From NCBI GenBank assembly GCA_963812885.1, contig CAWEWZ010000008.1, positions 451,212 through 515,211 on the forward strand: 64,000 nucleotides of DNA, written 5' to 3'. The stretch is from Bog-756 sp963812885 (GTDB lineage: Bacteria; Actinomycetota; Acidimicrobiia; Acidimicrobiales; RAAP-2). The notes under the pieces are model-generated. The model made no database searches, was not told the origin of the DNA, and worked only from the letters and a program-made list of their open reading frames with translations. Of this stretch, positions 46,575 to 54,618 are shown piece after piece (within the stretch, counting starts at the first letter, position 1; every line of letters begins with the position of its first letter). The translations under genes and the position numbers were made by a program.

Positions 46575-47632
46575 GGCTGGACCGGGCCCTTCGCCCGTTG
46601 CACCAGCACACGGGTCCCGGCCAGCGTCCGGCGGCTGGCCGCCACCAACAGGTCCTCGGTGACCGGGTCGACGTCCAGCTCGCCGGTCCTCGTGTAGTAG
46701 GTGGCCACCACGAAGGGGGGTGCCGGGCTCCGAAGCGCTTCGATCAGCGCGTAGAAGTGGAGGTCGGCTCGGTGCTCGATCCGTCGGATTCCCGACTTGA
46801 CCTCGACGATGGCCACCGAGGACCGGTCCTCGGCGGGCCGACCGACGGCCAGGTCGACCCGGGCCGACAACTCGACGGCACCGCCGGCCAGGCCGACCCG
46901 GAGTGCCTCCTGCGTGCGCGGCAACCAGGCCGGCTCCAGCGCCGGCCAGCGTCGGACCAGGCCTTCGGCCTGGCGCTCGACCTCCGCCCGCAAGCCGTCC
47001 CGCTCGGGCCGTGGCATCCGCTCGATCCAGGAGACCAGCTCGTCCTGACGGTCGTCGACGGACAGCGCGGCCAGGCCGTCCCCCATCGGATCGCCGATCG
47101 ACCCGACCGTGACCAGCTGTCGGAAAAGCACGTCGATGAGGGCACCGCAGGCCATGGCCATGGTCGGCGCCCGCGTCCCGAAACCGGCGTCGACCGGGTG
47201 GGCCTCAGATGACAGGGCGCGGGTCAGGCGATCCTTGGTGACGACGAGCGGACGTTCGCAGCTGCTTCGATCGGCGTCGTCGGCCGGGGAGCGGTCACGA
47301 TTCCGCGAAGCGACCAGGAGTCCCTGCTCCAGACCTTCCCGCAGCCTGACCGAGAGCTCGGGATCGGCTTTGGGACGGGGCCTCCCGGTGATCCGCAGGC
47401 GCTCGAGCAGGCCGGCGCCGGCCAGCGGCTCCCACTCCTCGGGTCCGCCTGGACCGGCCCCGAAGCAGGTGCGACGGTCGACGACGGGCCGGGCCCGGCC
47501 GGCCTCGGGTAGGCGGGACGGCGTCCCCTGGCCTCTGACCCGGCTCCCTCTGGCCCGGCCGCCCGGCCGCCGCCCGCCCGGGTCCTCTCGAGCCGGGATC
47601 AGCTGCGCCCGGTCCTCGTCCATCACCAACAT
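46571..47632 (-). CDS. PD-(D/E)XK (RecB-like) nuclease-fold protein
   Basis: A 353-residue protein. The C-terminal half has AGGAVELSARVDLAVGRPAE and VAIVEVKSGIRRIEHRADLH, i.e. D...E-x-K catalytic residues of the RecB-type PD-(D/E)XK fold, followed by FYALIEALRSPAPPFVVATY. The N-terminal third is Arg/Gly/Pro-rich and may be disordered. It is coupled to the hypothetical gene downstream. The pair could be a defence or repair module, but no helicase or other partner is present. ATG at 47632. Confidence 0.65.
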   Translation of the reverse strand: MLVMDEDRAQLIPAREDPGGRRPGGRARGSRVRGQGTPSRLPEAGRARPVVDRRTCFGAGPGGPEEWEPLAGAGLLERLRITGRPRPKADPELSVRLREGLEQGLLVASRNRDRSPADDADRSSCERPLVVTKDRLTRALSSEAHPVDAGFGTRAPTMAMACGALIDVLFRQLVTVGSIGDPMGDGLAALSVDDRQDELVSWIERMPRPERDGLRAEVERQAEGLVRRWPALEPAWLPRTQEALRVGLAGGAVELSARVDLAVGRPAEDRSSVAIVEVKSGIRRIEHRADLHFYALIEALRSPAPPFVVATYYTRTGELDVDPVTEDLLVAASRRTLAGTRVLVQRAKGPVQP

Positions 47633-47764
47633 GGGTCCCAGTGTGGCCTGGGGGTGTCACAAAGCTGCGGCGGGCATCGGTCGGGACACGACGAGGCCGA
47701 GGGCGACGGGACACGGCCGGCGGCGGGAGGTGTCCGACGATGGCACCGGTAGCCTCTCGATACG

Positions 47765-48965
47765 ATGCTGCCTGACGCTGCGGTTACCTCGTTCGCCATC
47801 GTCTTCGGGCTGTTCGTCGTGGTCACCGCCGTCCTGTTGGTTCTGGTCGTCCGGTTCACGCTCCAACGAGCGAGGGTGGCCAGGGAGCGGTGGCTGGCCG
47901 ACCAGCGCCGACGATCCCGAACCGCGGGCCGAGGAGGACGATGACGACCGTGAGCTGACCGCGCTGGTGCTGGGCGGGGGAGGTACCCGTGGTGCCGTCC
48001 AGATCGGGATGCTCCAGGTGCTCACCGAGCACGGCTTCGTGCCCGACCGGATCTACGGCTCCTCGGTGGGCGCCGTCAACGGTGTCGCCTTCGCCGGCGA
48101 CCCGACACGGGCCGGGGTCGAGCGGATGACCGAGATCTGGCGGGGACTCACCCGCGACCACGTGTACCCCCAGGGGCGTCTGCACGGGCCCTGGCTCTAC
48201 TTCCAACAGCGGGATTCGGTCTACCCCAACACCGGGTTGCGGAAGGTCGTCGAGGCCGGCATCGACTTCGATCGGCTCGAGGACGCAGTGATTCCTGTCG
48301 AGGTGGTGGCCACCTCGCTGACCGACGGCCAGGAGCGGTGGTTCACCTACGGATCGGCCATGGACGCGGTCCTGGCCTCGACGGCGGTCCCGGCCATCTT
48401 CCCTCCGGTGGAGATCGACGGCGAGCGATTCATCGACGGCGGTGTGGTCAATAACGTCCCGGTGAGGCGGGCCATCGAATCGGGAGCCACCCGAATCGTC
48501 GTGCTCCTGTGCGGCTCACCCGTCTACATGCCGGCGTCGCCCCGGCGCCCGGTCGAAGCCATGCTGAACGCACTGTTCATCTCCATCCACTCCCGCTTCG
48601 CCCGGGAAATGGCACAGCTGCCGCCGGGGGTGGAGGTCATCGTCTGCACCGGGAGCGCCGAGGGCTCTCGGGACTTCGACGATTTCTCCACCACCGAGTC
48701 GCTCATCGAGCAAGGCCGCGACGAGGCCTCGGAGGTGGTGCGCCGCTACGGGCTCGGTGTTCCGGGTACCTTCACCGGGGCCACCGGGCCGGGCCGACCC
48801 GATCTGGCTCCGGGCTCGGCGGTCGGCACGGTCAGTTCATCTCCACCGTCGGTTCCGACGGCCGGTCCGGTCGACCGCGGCGGGGTGGATCGGTCGTCGG
48901 TGGGCACCGAGGCGGCCATCGGCGTTGAACCGTTGCCGTCGGTCCATCCCGAACCGGGGACGTAG
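47765..48965 (+). CDS. Patatin-like phospholipase with N-terminal TM, one frameshift
   Basis: About 400 residues. The N-terminus from ATG 47765 is a membrane segment (TSFAIVFGLFVVVTAVLLVL). Near 47905 the frame changes to SADDPEPRAEEDDDDRELTA. The patatin domain has the oxyanion run GGGGTRGAVQIGMLQVL, the nucleophile RIYGSSVGAVNGVAF (GxSxG) and the catalytic Asp in RFIDGGVVNNVPVRR. The last 70 residues are low-complexity and overlap the end of the opposite-strand acyltransferase by 220 bp. It likely hydrolyses membrane lipids. Confidence 0.8.
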
Positions 48966-49558
48966 CGGCGGACGACACGGGCGGGTACGCCGGCGATCAC
49001 GCAGTGATCCGGGAAGCTGCCCCGCACGACAGCTCCGGCACCGACCACGACGTTCTTCCCGAGCACGGTTCCCGGCAGGATGACCACGCCCGTTCCCAGC
49101 CAGCTCCCCTGGCCGATCAGGACCGGGACGTCGCTGGGCCACTGGGCATGCACAACCTGATCCGGGTCCTCATAGCCGTGGTTCTGGTCGGTGATGTACA
49201 CGTAGGGCCCGGTGTGGACGTCGTCCCCGATCTCCAATTGGAAGTGGCCGACGATGTGGCTGCCGCGGCCGATCATGCACCGGTCGCCGATCCGCACGAC
49301 GGGATCGGTGACCATCTTCTGTCCGGGCACCATGCCGGCGGAGATGCTCACATGGGGTCCGATCAGGGTGTCGCGACCCAGGTGTATCCACTGCTCGCCG
49401 AAGAGTGCCCCGGGCGGAAAGGCGAGACAGGTGCCGGAGCCGAAGGCGCCGAACCGGGAGGCCACACGGTCGCCGGGACCGATGGCACCTCGCCTGGCGG
49501 TCCAGCTCCAAACGGCGTTGATCAACGAACTGAGCCAGCGGCGGCGCAGCAGGACCAT
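48746..49558 (-). CDS. Hexapeptide-repeat (LbH) acyltransferase
   Basis: A 270-residue protein with left-handed beta-helix repeats: LGRDTLIGPHVSISAGMVPG, VVRIGDRCMIGRGSHIVGHF and LGTGVVILPGTVLGKNVVVG. The loop TGPYVYITDQNHGYEDPDQ carries the catalytic-type His of maltose/galactoside acetyltransferase-like enzymes. The C-terminal 65 residues are low-complexity. The ATG at 49558 is used; an upstream frame (MTEASSPPGDG at 49673) could extend it if one base is wrong near 49570. It probably acetylates a surface sugar or a metabolite. Confidence 0.75.
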   Translation of the reverse strand: MVLLRRRWLSSLINAVWSWTARRGAIGPGDRVASRFGAFGSGTCLAFPPGALFGEQWIHLGRDTLIGPHVSISAGMVPGQKMVTDPVVRIGDRCMIGRGSHIVGHFQLEIGDDVHTGPYVYITDQNHGYEDPDQVVHAQWPSDVPVLIGQGSWLGTGVVILPGTVLGKNVVVGAGAVVRGSFPDHCVIAGVPARVVRRYVPGSGWTDGNGSTPMAASVPTDDRSTPPRSTGPAVGTDGGDELTVPTAEPGARSGRPGPVAPVKVPGTPSP

Positions 49559-49790
49559 CGGCGGGCGTGAGCCCCGGGTGCCTCGGACCCGGTGATGACT
49601 CCGGAGCCGCGGCTTCTGCCGTCGACCGGGCCCGTTCGGGACCGTCGCCCGGTGGTGAACTGGCTTCGGTCACCTCCCGACGCTATCTGATCCCCGTCAC
49701 CGGGAGCGATCGAGCGGGTCGCCGCCGGTCGACCGGAAACCGACGGAACGACGGCGTCTCCACAGAGACCGGTTCTCATAGAGTGGCACC

Positions 49791-50567
49791 ATGTCCGGTG
49801 GCGACCCGACGGTCACGAATGACCGGGAAACGCTCGGTCGGGCCGGATTCGCGACCGGGGCCGACGTCTACGAGCGGGCGCGACCGGGGTATCCGGAGGA
49901 CGCCGTCGCCCATCTCGAGGCCATGACGGCCATCGCCCGCGGGTCGAAGGTGCTCGACCTCGCCGCCGGGACGGGCAAGCTGACCCGCCAGTTGCGGGCC
50001 GACGGCGCCGACTGCGTGGCCGTCGAGCCCTCTGCTGCGATGCGCGAGGTCTTCGGGCGGGTGGTCCCCGGGGTACCGGTGATCGGTGGGAACGCCGAGA
50101 TGATCCCGGTGGCCACGGCGACGATGGACGCCGTCGTCGTCGCCCAGGCGTTCCACTGGTTCGACCCGCCGAGGGCGCTCCCCGAGATCGTCCGTGTCCT
50201 GCGACCGCGCCGATGGCTGGCCCTCATCTGGAACGAACGCGACGAGTCCGATCCGATGATGGCCGAACTGGTCCGGATCAGCCGGTGGGATCTGTGCCAG
50301 CCCTATCCGATGGGGACGGACTTCGGGACGATCATCGACGACAGCGGGCTGTTCGGACCGGTCGAGCGGACCAAGTTCACCTTCGTCCAGTACCTCGACC
50401 TCGACACCTTCGTCGAACAGGTCGCCTCCCGCAGCTACGTCCAGGTGTTGCCCGATGACCAGCAGCGGTCACTGCTGGACGAGGTGGAAGCCTTCGGGGC
50501 CACGCTGGGCGAGCCGATCGCCATGCCCTACGTCACCGACCTGTTCTGCGCCCGGGTGTCCCGCTGA
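49791..50567 (+). CDS. Class I SAM-dependent methyltransferase
   Basis: A 258-residue methyltransferase, UbiE/Methyltransf_11 type. SAM motif I: GSKVLDLAAGTGKLTRQLRA; motif II CVAVEPSAAMREVFG; then AVVVAQAFHWFDPPRALPEI and VLRPRRWLALIWNERDESDP. This layout is common in trans-aconitate/phenolic methyltransferase-like proteins of actinobacteria; the substrate is unknown. ATG at 49791. Confidence 0.85.
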   Translation: MSGGDPTVTNDRETLGRAGFATGADVYERARPGYPEDAVAHLEAMTAIARGSKVLDLAAGTGKLTRQLRADGADCVAVEPSAAMREVFGRVVPGVPVIGGNAEMIPVATATMDAVVVAQAFHWFDPPRALPEIVRVLRPRRWLALIWNERDESDPMMAELVRISRWDLCQPYPMGTDFGTIIDDSGLFGPVERTKFTFVQYLDLDTFVEQVASRSYVQVLPDDQQRSLLDEVEAFGATLGEPIAMPYVTDLFCARVSR

Positions 50568-50739
50568 CAGACCGAGATCGCGAGCCCGTCCCGACGTCCA
50601 TCGGCACCGGTCCCCTCCGCGACTTCGTATCCCGGCTTGCCAAGACGGGCCGGCAGGGTGGAGCCTCTGGGCCCGGGCCCATGTCGTCGTGCACCGGACG
50701 ATCCGAACAACCCGCCCGACCACGGGGAGGACAACGCCG

Positions 50740-51105
50740 ATGATCAAGCTGACCTGTCTGCTGAAACGAAGGGAGGGGATGACCCCGGCGGAGTTCCAGG
50801 CCCACTGGAAGGACCATCACGCCCCGTTGATCGCCAACGGTCGTTGCGGCACCCACGTCATCCGGTACGAGCAGAACCCCCGCCCCCTCGATGACTACCG
50901 CGGCGACGACGATCGTTCCGGCTATGACGGCGTCACCGAACAGTGGTTCGCATCGATGGACGAGTACAACGCCCATATGAACGAGGACGACTCGCCACAG
51001 ATGTTCGCCGACCTCCCCAAATTCCTCGACACCGATCACCTCGACTTCGTCCTCACCGAAGAGCCCCGTGTCATCATCGACGGCACCGTCGACTGGAGCG
51101 CATGA
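50740..51105 (+). CDS. EthD-domain protein
   Basis: A 121-residue dimeric alpha/beta-barrel protein: MIKLTCLLKRREGMTPAEFQ, AHWKDHHAPLIAN and SMDEYNAHMNEDDSPQMFAD are the EthD pattern (H-W-x-D-H-H). The ATG at 50740 follows GGGGAGG. EthD proteins accompany P450 systems, as in ether degradation, and a P450 lies 1.2 kb downstream on the same strand. The role here is inferred. Confidence 0.8.
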   Translation: MIKLTCLLKRREGMTPAEFQAHWKDHHAPLIANGRCGTHVIRYEQNPRPLDDYRGDDDRSGYDGVTEQWFASMDEYNAHMNEDDSPQMFADLPKFLDTDHLDFVLTEEPRVIIDGTVDWSA

Positions 51106-51218
51106 GCATGCCGGCCCGGCCGTCGGCCCCCGGTGCCGGTGGGTGGTGACCGGGCTTCGCCGACAGTCGTGTGGGAGGCGCCTCGAGCCCGGCTGCCGTC
51201 ACCGGCGCCCGCCAGCCG

Positions 51219-52208
51219 ATGACCACGACGCGGGACCAGATGCTCTACCGGGCCCGGGTCGATCTCACCCGCCGCCATCCCCAGCCGGCCCCTGTCCTCC
51301 TCCTCGTGGCCACCGTCCTGTCGGTGGGTGGCTCGCTGGCGGCTGATGCCCTGCTGGTCTGGGGGGCGACGACCCTGGTCCCCTCGACCCGCGGCTACGC
51401 CCACTTCCGCTTCTCCGACTACGGCCTGCTGACGTCGATCGGCGTGCTGATCGCCTGCGCCGCGTGGCCGATCGTGGCCCGCGTTTCGTGGGACCCCCGA
51501 TGGCTCTTCTTCCGTCTGACCGTGGTGGTGACCTTGCTGCTGTGGATCCCCGACCTCTACCTGCTGGCCCGGCACCAGCCCGCCCAGGCCGTGGCCGCGC
51601 TGATGCTCATGCACCTCGCCATCGCCGTCCTCACCTACAACCTCCTCGTCCGCCTGGCCCCGGCGGGTGGATCGGTACCCGTCACCGACGCGCTCTCGCC
51701 GTCCGCAGCCAGTGACCGGCCCGGTCCGACCCCGGGCCGGGCCGGGCCGACGGACGCGGCCGATGAGGCGGAGCGCTGGACGGACCGACTGGCCACCTGG
51801 CTCGCCCTCCTGGTCGGCACCGAGCTGATCGTCGGCATCGCCGTGGTCGTCTCGGTGCCGACCGGCCGACCGAGTGGCTGGCTCCCCACCCGAGGACAGA
51901 CGGTGTACCTCGCCCACGCCGGGCTCGGCCTTCTGCTCGCTCTCGGCGCCGGTCTCTACCTGGTCCGCTCGCGGGATTCGACCCGGATCATCCGGCTGAG
52001 CGGCTGGATCGGCTCCGCCGGGGTGGGCGCCGCCGGGGTCGGTGGGCTCCTGGCCGCCGCCCACCCCTGGCGGCTGGTCGGCTTCGCCCTGATGTTGCTC
52101 GGATCGGTCGTGGCCGGGTTCGGCTACCTGCTTCCCGCCCTGGACCGGATGACCGAGGACACGCCTCACCCCGCAGGCGAGCCCGGCCCCTCGGCCGGGG
52201 ATCGTTGA
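51219..52208 (+). CDS. Hypothetical polytopic membrane protein
   Basis: A 329-residue protein with about eight hydrophobic helices in two blocks (PVLLLVATVLSVGGSLAADA, LTVVVTLLLWIPDLYLLARH, LATWLALLVGTELIVGIAVV, LVGFALMLLGSVVAGFGYLL) separated by a Pro/Ala-rich cytosolic linker. No transporter motif is evident. The ATG at 51219 is chosen; GTG 51171 in the same frame is an alternative. Function unknown. Confidence 0.55.
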   Translation: MTTTRDQMLYRARVDLTRRHPQPAPVLLLVATVLSVGGSLAADALLVWGATTLVPSTRGYAHFRFSDYGLLTSIGVLIACAAWPIVARVSWDPRWLFFRLTVVVTLLLWIPDLYLLARHQPAQAVAALMLMHLAIAVLTYNLLVRLAPAGGSVPVTDALSPSAASDRPGPTPGRAGPTDAADEAERWTDRLATWLALLVGTELIVGIAVVVSVPTGRPSGWLPTRGQTVYLAHAGLGLLLALGAGLYLVRSRDSTRIIRLSGWIGSAGVGAAGVGGLLAAAHPWRLVGFALMLLGSVVAGFGYLLPALDRMTEDTPHPAGEPGPSAGDR

Positions 52209-52259
52209 CACGGCCCCGGTCCGGACATACGATCCAACGAATCGGACAGGGTGTCCGAT
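52205..52259 (+). promoter_or_regulatory. Promoter and TetR-type operator of the P450 operon
   Basis: -35 TTGACA (52205-52210), 17-bp spacer, -10 TACGAT (52228-52233), predicted start near 52240. A perfect inverted repeat ATCGGACA-GGG-TGTCCGAT (52241-52259) lies exactly at the start of the transcript. The TetR gene at 53536 in the same operon is the obvious candidate to bind it. The ribosome site and the ATG at 52281 follow. Confidence 0.75.
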
Positions 52260-52280
52260 CATCTGGAGGGTGCATCCGAC

Positions 52281-53535
52281 ATGGCCGACACAGCCGTCGA
52301 CGTCGAAACCATCGGTTTCGACGACATCGATCTGACCAATTCGAAGCCGTTCGCCGACGGGGTACCCCACCACTGGTTCGCCTTCCTGCGGGAGCACGCC
52401 CCGGTGTGGTGGCAGGAGGAGTCCGACGGCCCCGGGTTCTGGGCGGTGACCTCCCATGCCGATTGCACCCAGGTGAACCGAGACTACGAGCACTTCTCGT
52501 CGGCCAAGAAGGCCACCTTCATCTGGGACCTGCCCGACGACGACCTCGCGCAACAGCAGTTGCTGATGCTCAACATGGACCCACCCCTCCACACCCGCTA
52601 TCGCCGGCTGGTCAACAAGGGGTTCACCCCGAAGATGGTCAACCAGCTCCACGACCGGATCAACGCCGCCGCCGACCTGATCATCGACTCGGTCATCGAA
52701 CAGGGCACCGCCGACTTCGTCACCGACATGGCCGCCGAGCTCCCACTGGTCGTCATCGCCGAGCTCCTGGGCGTTCCCCACGAGGACCGGCACCGGATGT
52801 TCGACTGGTCGAACCGGATGATCGGCAGCGAGGACCCCGAGTACCAGACGGGAGAGGAGGCCTCTCAGCAGGCGGCGATGGAGCTGTACGCCTACGCGTC
52901 CGAATTGTTCGCGGTCAAGCGGGCGGATCCCCATGACGACCTCATGAGCGTGCTCACCAGTGTCGAGATCGACGGCGAACAACTCTCGGAGATGGAGCTC
53001 GAGTTGTTCTTCCTGCTCCTCACGGTGGCCGGGAACGAGACCACCCGCAACCTGATCTCGGGTGGGATGGCTGCATTCTTCGACAACCCCGATCAGTGGC
53101 AGCTCCTCCGTGAGCGACCGGTCCCTCCTGCCCTCCGCCGTCGAGGAGATGCTGCGCTACGTCACGCCGGTGATGAATTTCCGGCGCCAGACCACCCAGG
53201 CCTTCGAGCTCGGCGGTCAGCTCATCGAGGAAGACAGCAAAGTGGTGTTCTTCCACGTCTCGGCCAACCGCGACGAATCCGTCTTCGACGATCCGCAGCG
53301 GTTCGACATCACCCGCAATCCCAATCCCCATTTGGCCTTCGGTGCCGGCGGGCCTCACTTCTGCCTGGGCGCCAACCTGGCCCGCATGGAGATCCGGGTC
53401 ATGTTCGAGCATCTGCTCGACCGGATGCCCGACCTTCGCCTCGACGGGGAGGTCCAGCGCCTCCAGTCACAGTTCATCAACGGGGTCAAGCACATCCCAG
53501 TGGCCTTCCCACCGGCGGCCCGCATGTCGGCCTAG
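52281..53535 (+). CDS. Cytochrome P450, one frameshift
   Basis: About 417 residues, similar to the CYP125/CYP142/CYP124-type actinobacterial P450s. I-helix: FFLLLTVAGNETTRNLISGG; near 53112 an extra C changes frame, then LLPSAVEEMLRYVTPVMNFR carries ExxR, and AFGAGGPHFCLGANLARMEI the heme-Cys loop. With ferredoxin and reductase partners (not in the window) it would hydroxylate a steroid, terpenoid or fatty acid. ATG 52281 is chosen, with GGAGGG upstream. TAG is followed directly by the TetR ATG. Confidence 0.85.
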
Positions 53536-54156
53536 ATGCCGGCACGCCGTTCGACCGACAGCCTCAAAGAGGTCATCAGGGACTTCCGGCGCGATCAGGT
53601 CATCGAGGTGGCGCGACGCCTGTTCGGCGAGCGCGGCACCACCGACGTGCCCATGGACGAGATCGCGGCCGAGGCGGGCGTGGCCAGATCGACGGTCTAC
53701 GTCTACTTCGCCAACCGCGATGAGCTGTTGCGGGCCTGCCTCAAGGGCATGCACAACCAGCTGCTGGAGGACATCGCCCAGACGTGGGAGGAGGACGCCG
53801 AGCCCGTGCACCGTCTCGAGCGGCTCATCCAGGGCATGCTCGAACGGATCGATGACGACCCCGCCTTCTTCCGGCTCGCGCTGATGACCCAGGGGACGGT
53901 CATCCAGGGGGGCGAGGCCGTGGGGACCGAGCTGGCCCTGATCGGCCTCAACATCGCCCGCTTGATCCACGATCTGTACGTCGAGGGCGTGGCATCGGGA
54001 ATCTTCCGGGACATCGATCCCGACGTGGCCGTCAACCTGGTCGGTCAGCAGATCTACGGTGCCATGGCCGTGCGGGCCGGGGAGACGTTCCCCGACCCGG
54101 CCCCGACAGCCGCGGGGATCATCTGCACCTTCATCCTGCACGGGCTCGGGGCCTGA
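53536..54156 (+). CDS. TetR-family regulator of the P450 operon
   Basis: A 206-residue TetR protein: DQVIEVARRLFGERGTTDVP, AAEAGVARSTVYVYFANRDE and a helical ligand domain. The ATG follows the P450 stop with no gap, so co-expression is assured. It probably represses its own operon at the palindrome 52241-52259 and is released by a P450 substrate. Confidence 0.85.
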   Translation: MPARRSTDSLKEVIRDFRRDQVIEVARRLFGERGTTDVPMDEIAAEAGVARSTVYVYFANRDELLRACLKGMHNQLLEDIAQTWEEDAEPVHRLERLIQGMLERIDDDPAFFRLALMTQGTVIQGGEAVGTELALIGLNIARLIHDLYVEGVASGIFRDIDPDVAVNLVGQQIYGAMAVRAGETFPDPAPTAAGIICTFILHGLGA

Positions 54157-54157
54157 C

Positions 54158-54330
54158 CGCTCAGCCGCCGGCCCCTTCCCGTCACCGGCGTCAGCCGCCG
54201 GCTCTTCAGCCGGTCAGCGGCGTCAGCCGCCGGCTCTGCCCCGGTCAGCGGCGTCAGCCGCCGGCTCTTCAGCCGGTCAGCGGCGTCAGCCGCCGGCTCT
54301 TCAGCCGGTCAGCGGCGTCAGCCGCCGGCG
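54158..54330. repeat. Tandem 31-32-bp hairpin repeats between convergent genes
   Basis: Units start at 54158 (diverged), 54189, 54221, 54252 and 54284, with a partial copy at 54316. Each has CCGGCT-CTTC-AGCCGG (or a variant), a 6-bp stem with a 4-base loop, extended by GCCGC/GCGGC arms. The last copy runs into the 3' end of the sulfur-carrier gene, whose stop codon region resembles the unit start. It probably arose by duplication of that 3' end and acts as a double-sided terminator cluster. Confidence 0.75.
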
Positions 54331-54593
54331 ACGGCCGGAACGATCGAGACGGTCTGGCCGTCGGCCACCGGGGTGGTCAATCCGTCGAGAAACCGCACGT
54401 CCTCGTCGGCGACGAACACGTTGACGAACCGGCGCAGCCCGCCGTTGTCGTCGAAGAGCCGGTCGCCGAAGCCGGCATAGGCACCATCGAGAGCCTTGAG
54501 CACCTCGCCGACCGAAGCACCCTCGACGGTCACCTCGCCGGCACCACCGGTCAGCGTGCGCAGCTGCGTCGGAATTCGGACATTGACGCTCAT
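54318..54593 (-). CDS. Ubiquitin-like sulfur carrier (CysO/MoaD/ThiS family)
   Basis: A 91-residue beta-grasp protein ending VSIVPAVAGG, with the di-glycine that is converted to a thiocarboxylate. Internal block RRFVNVFVADEDVRFLDGL is close to what I recall of mycobacterial CysO, so CysO is a better guess than MoaD or ThiS. It lies 25 bp downstream of threonine synthase on the same strand. CysM and the Mec protease are not in the window. ATG at 54593. Confidence 0.8.
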   Translation of the reverse strand: MSVNVRIPTQLRTLTGGAGEVTVEGASVGEVLKALDGAYAGFGDRLFDDNGGLRRFVNVFVADEDVRFLDGLTTPVADGQTVSIVPAVAGG

Positions 54594-54618
54594 CGTGTTC
54601 CCCCCTCGGACGCTTCGT

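Noticed and set aside
54158..54330. Tandem repeats as a CRISPR array
   Set aside because: Units are contiguous with no unique spacers, and no cas gene is near.
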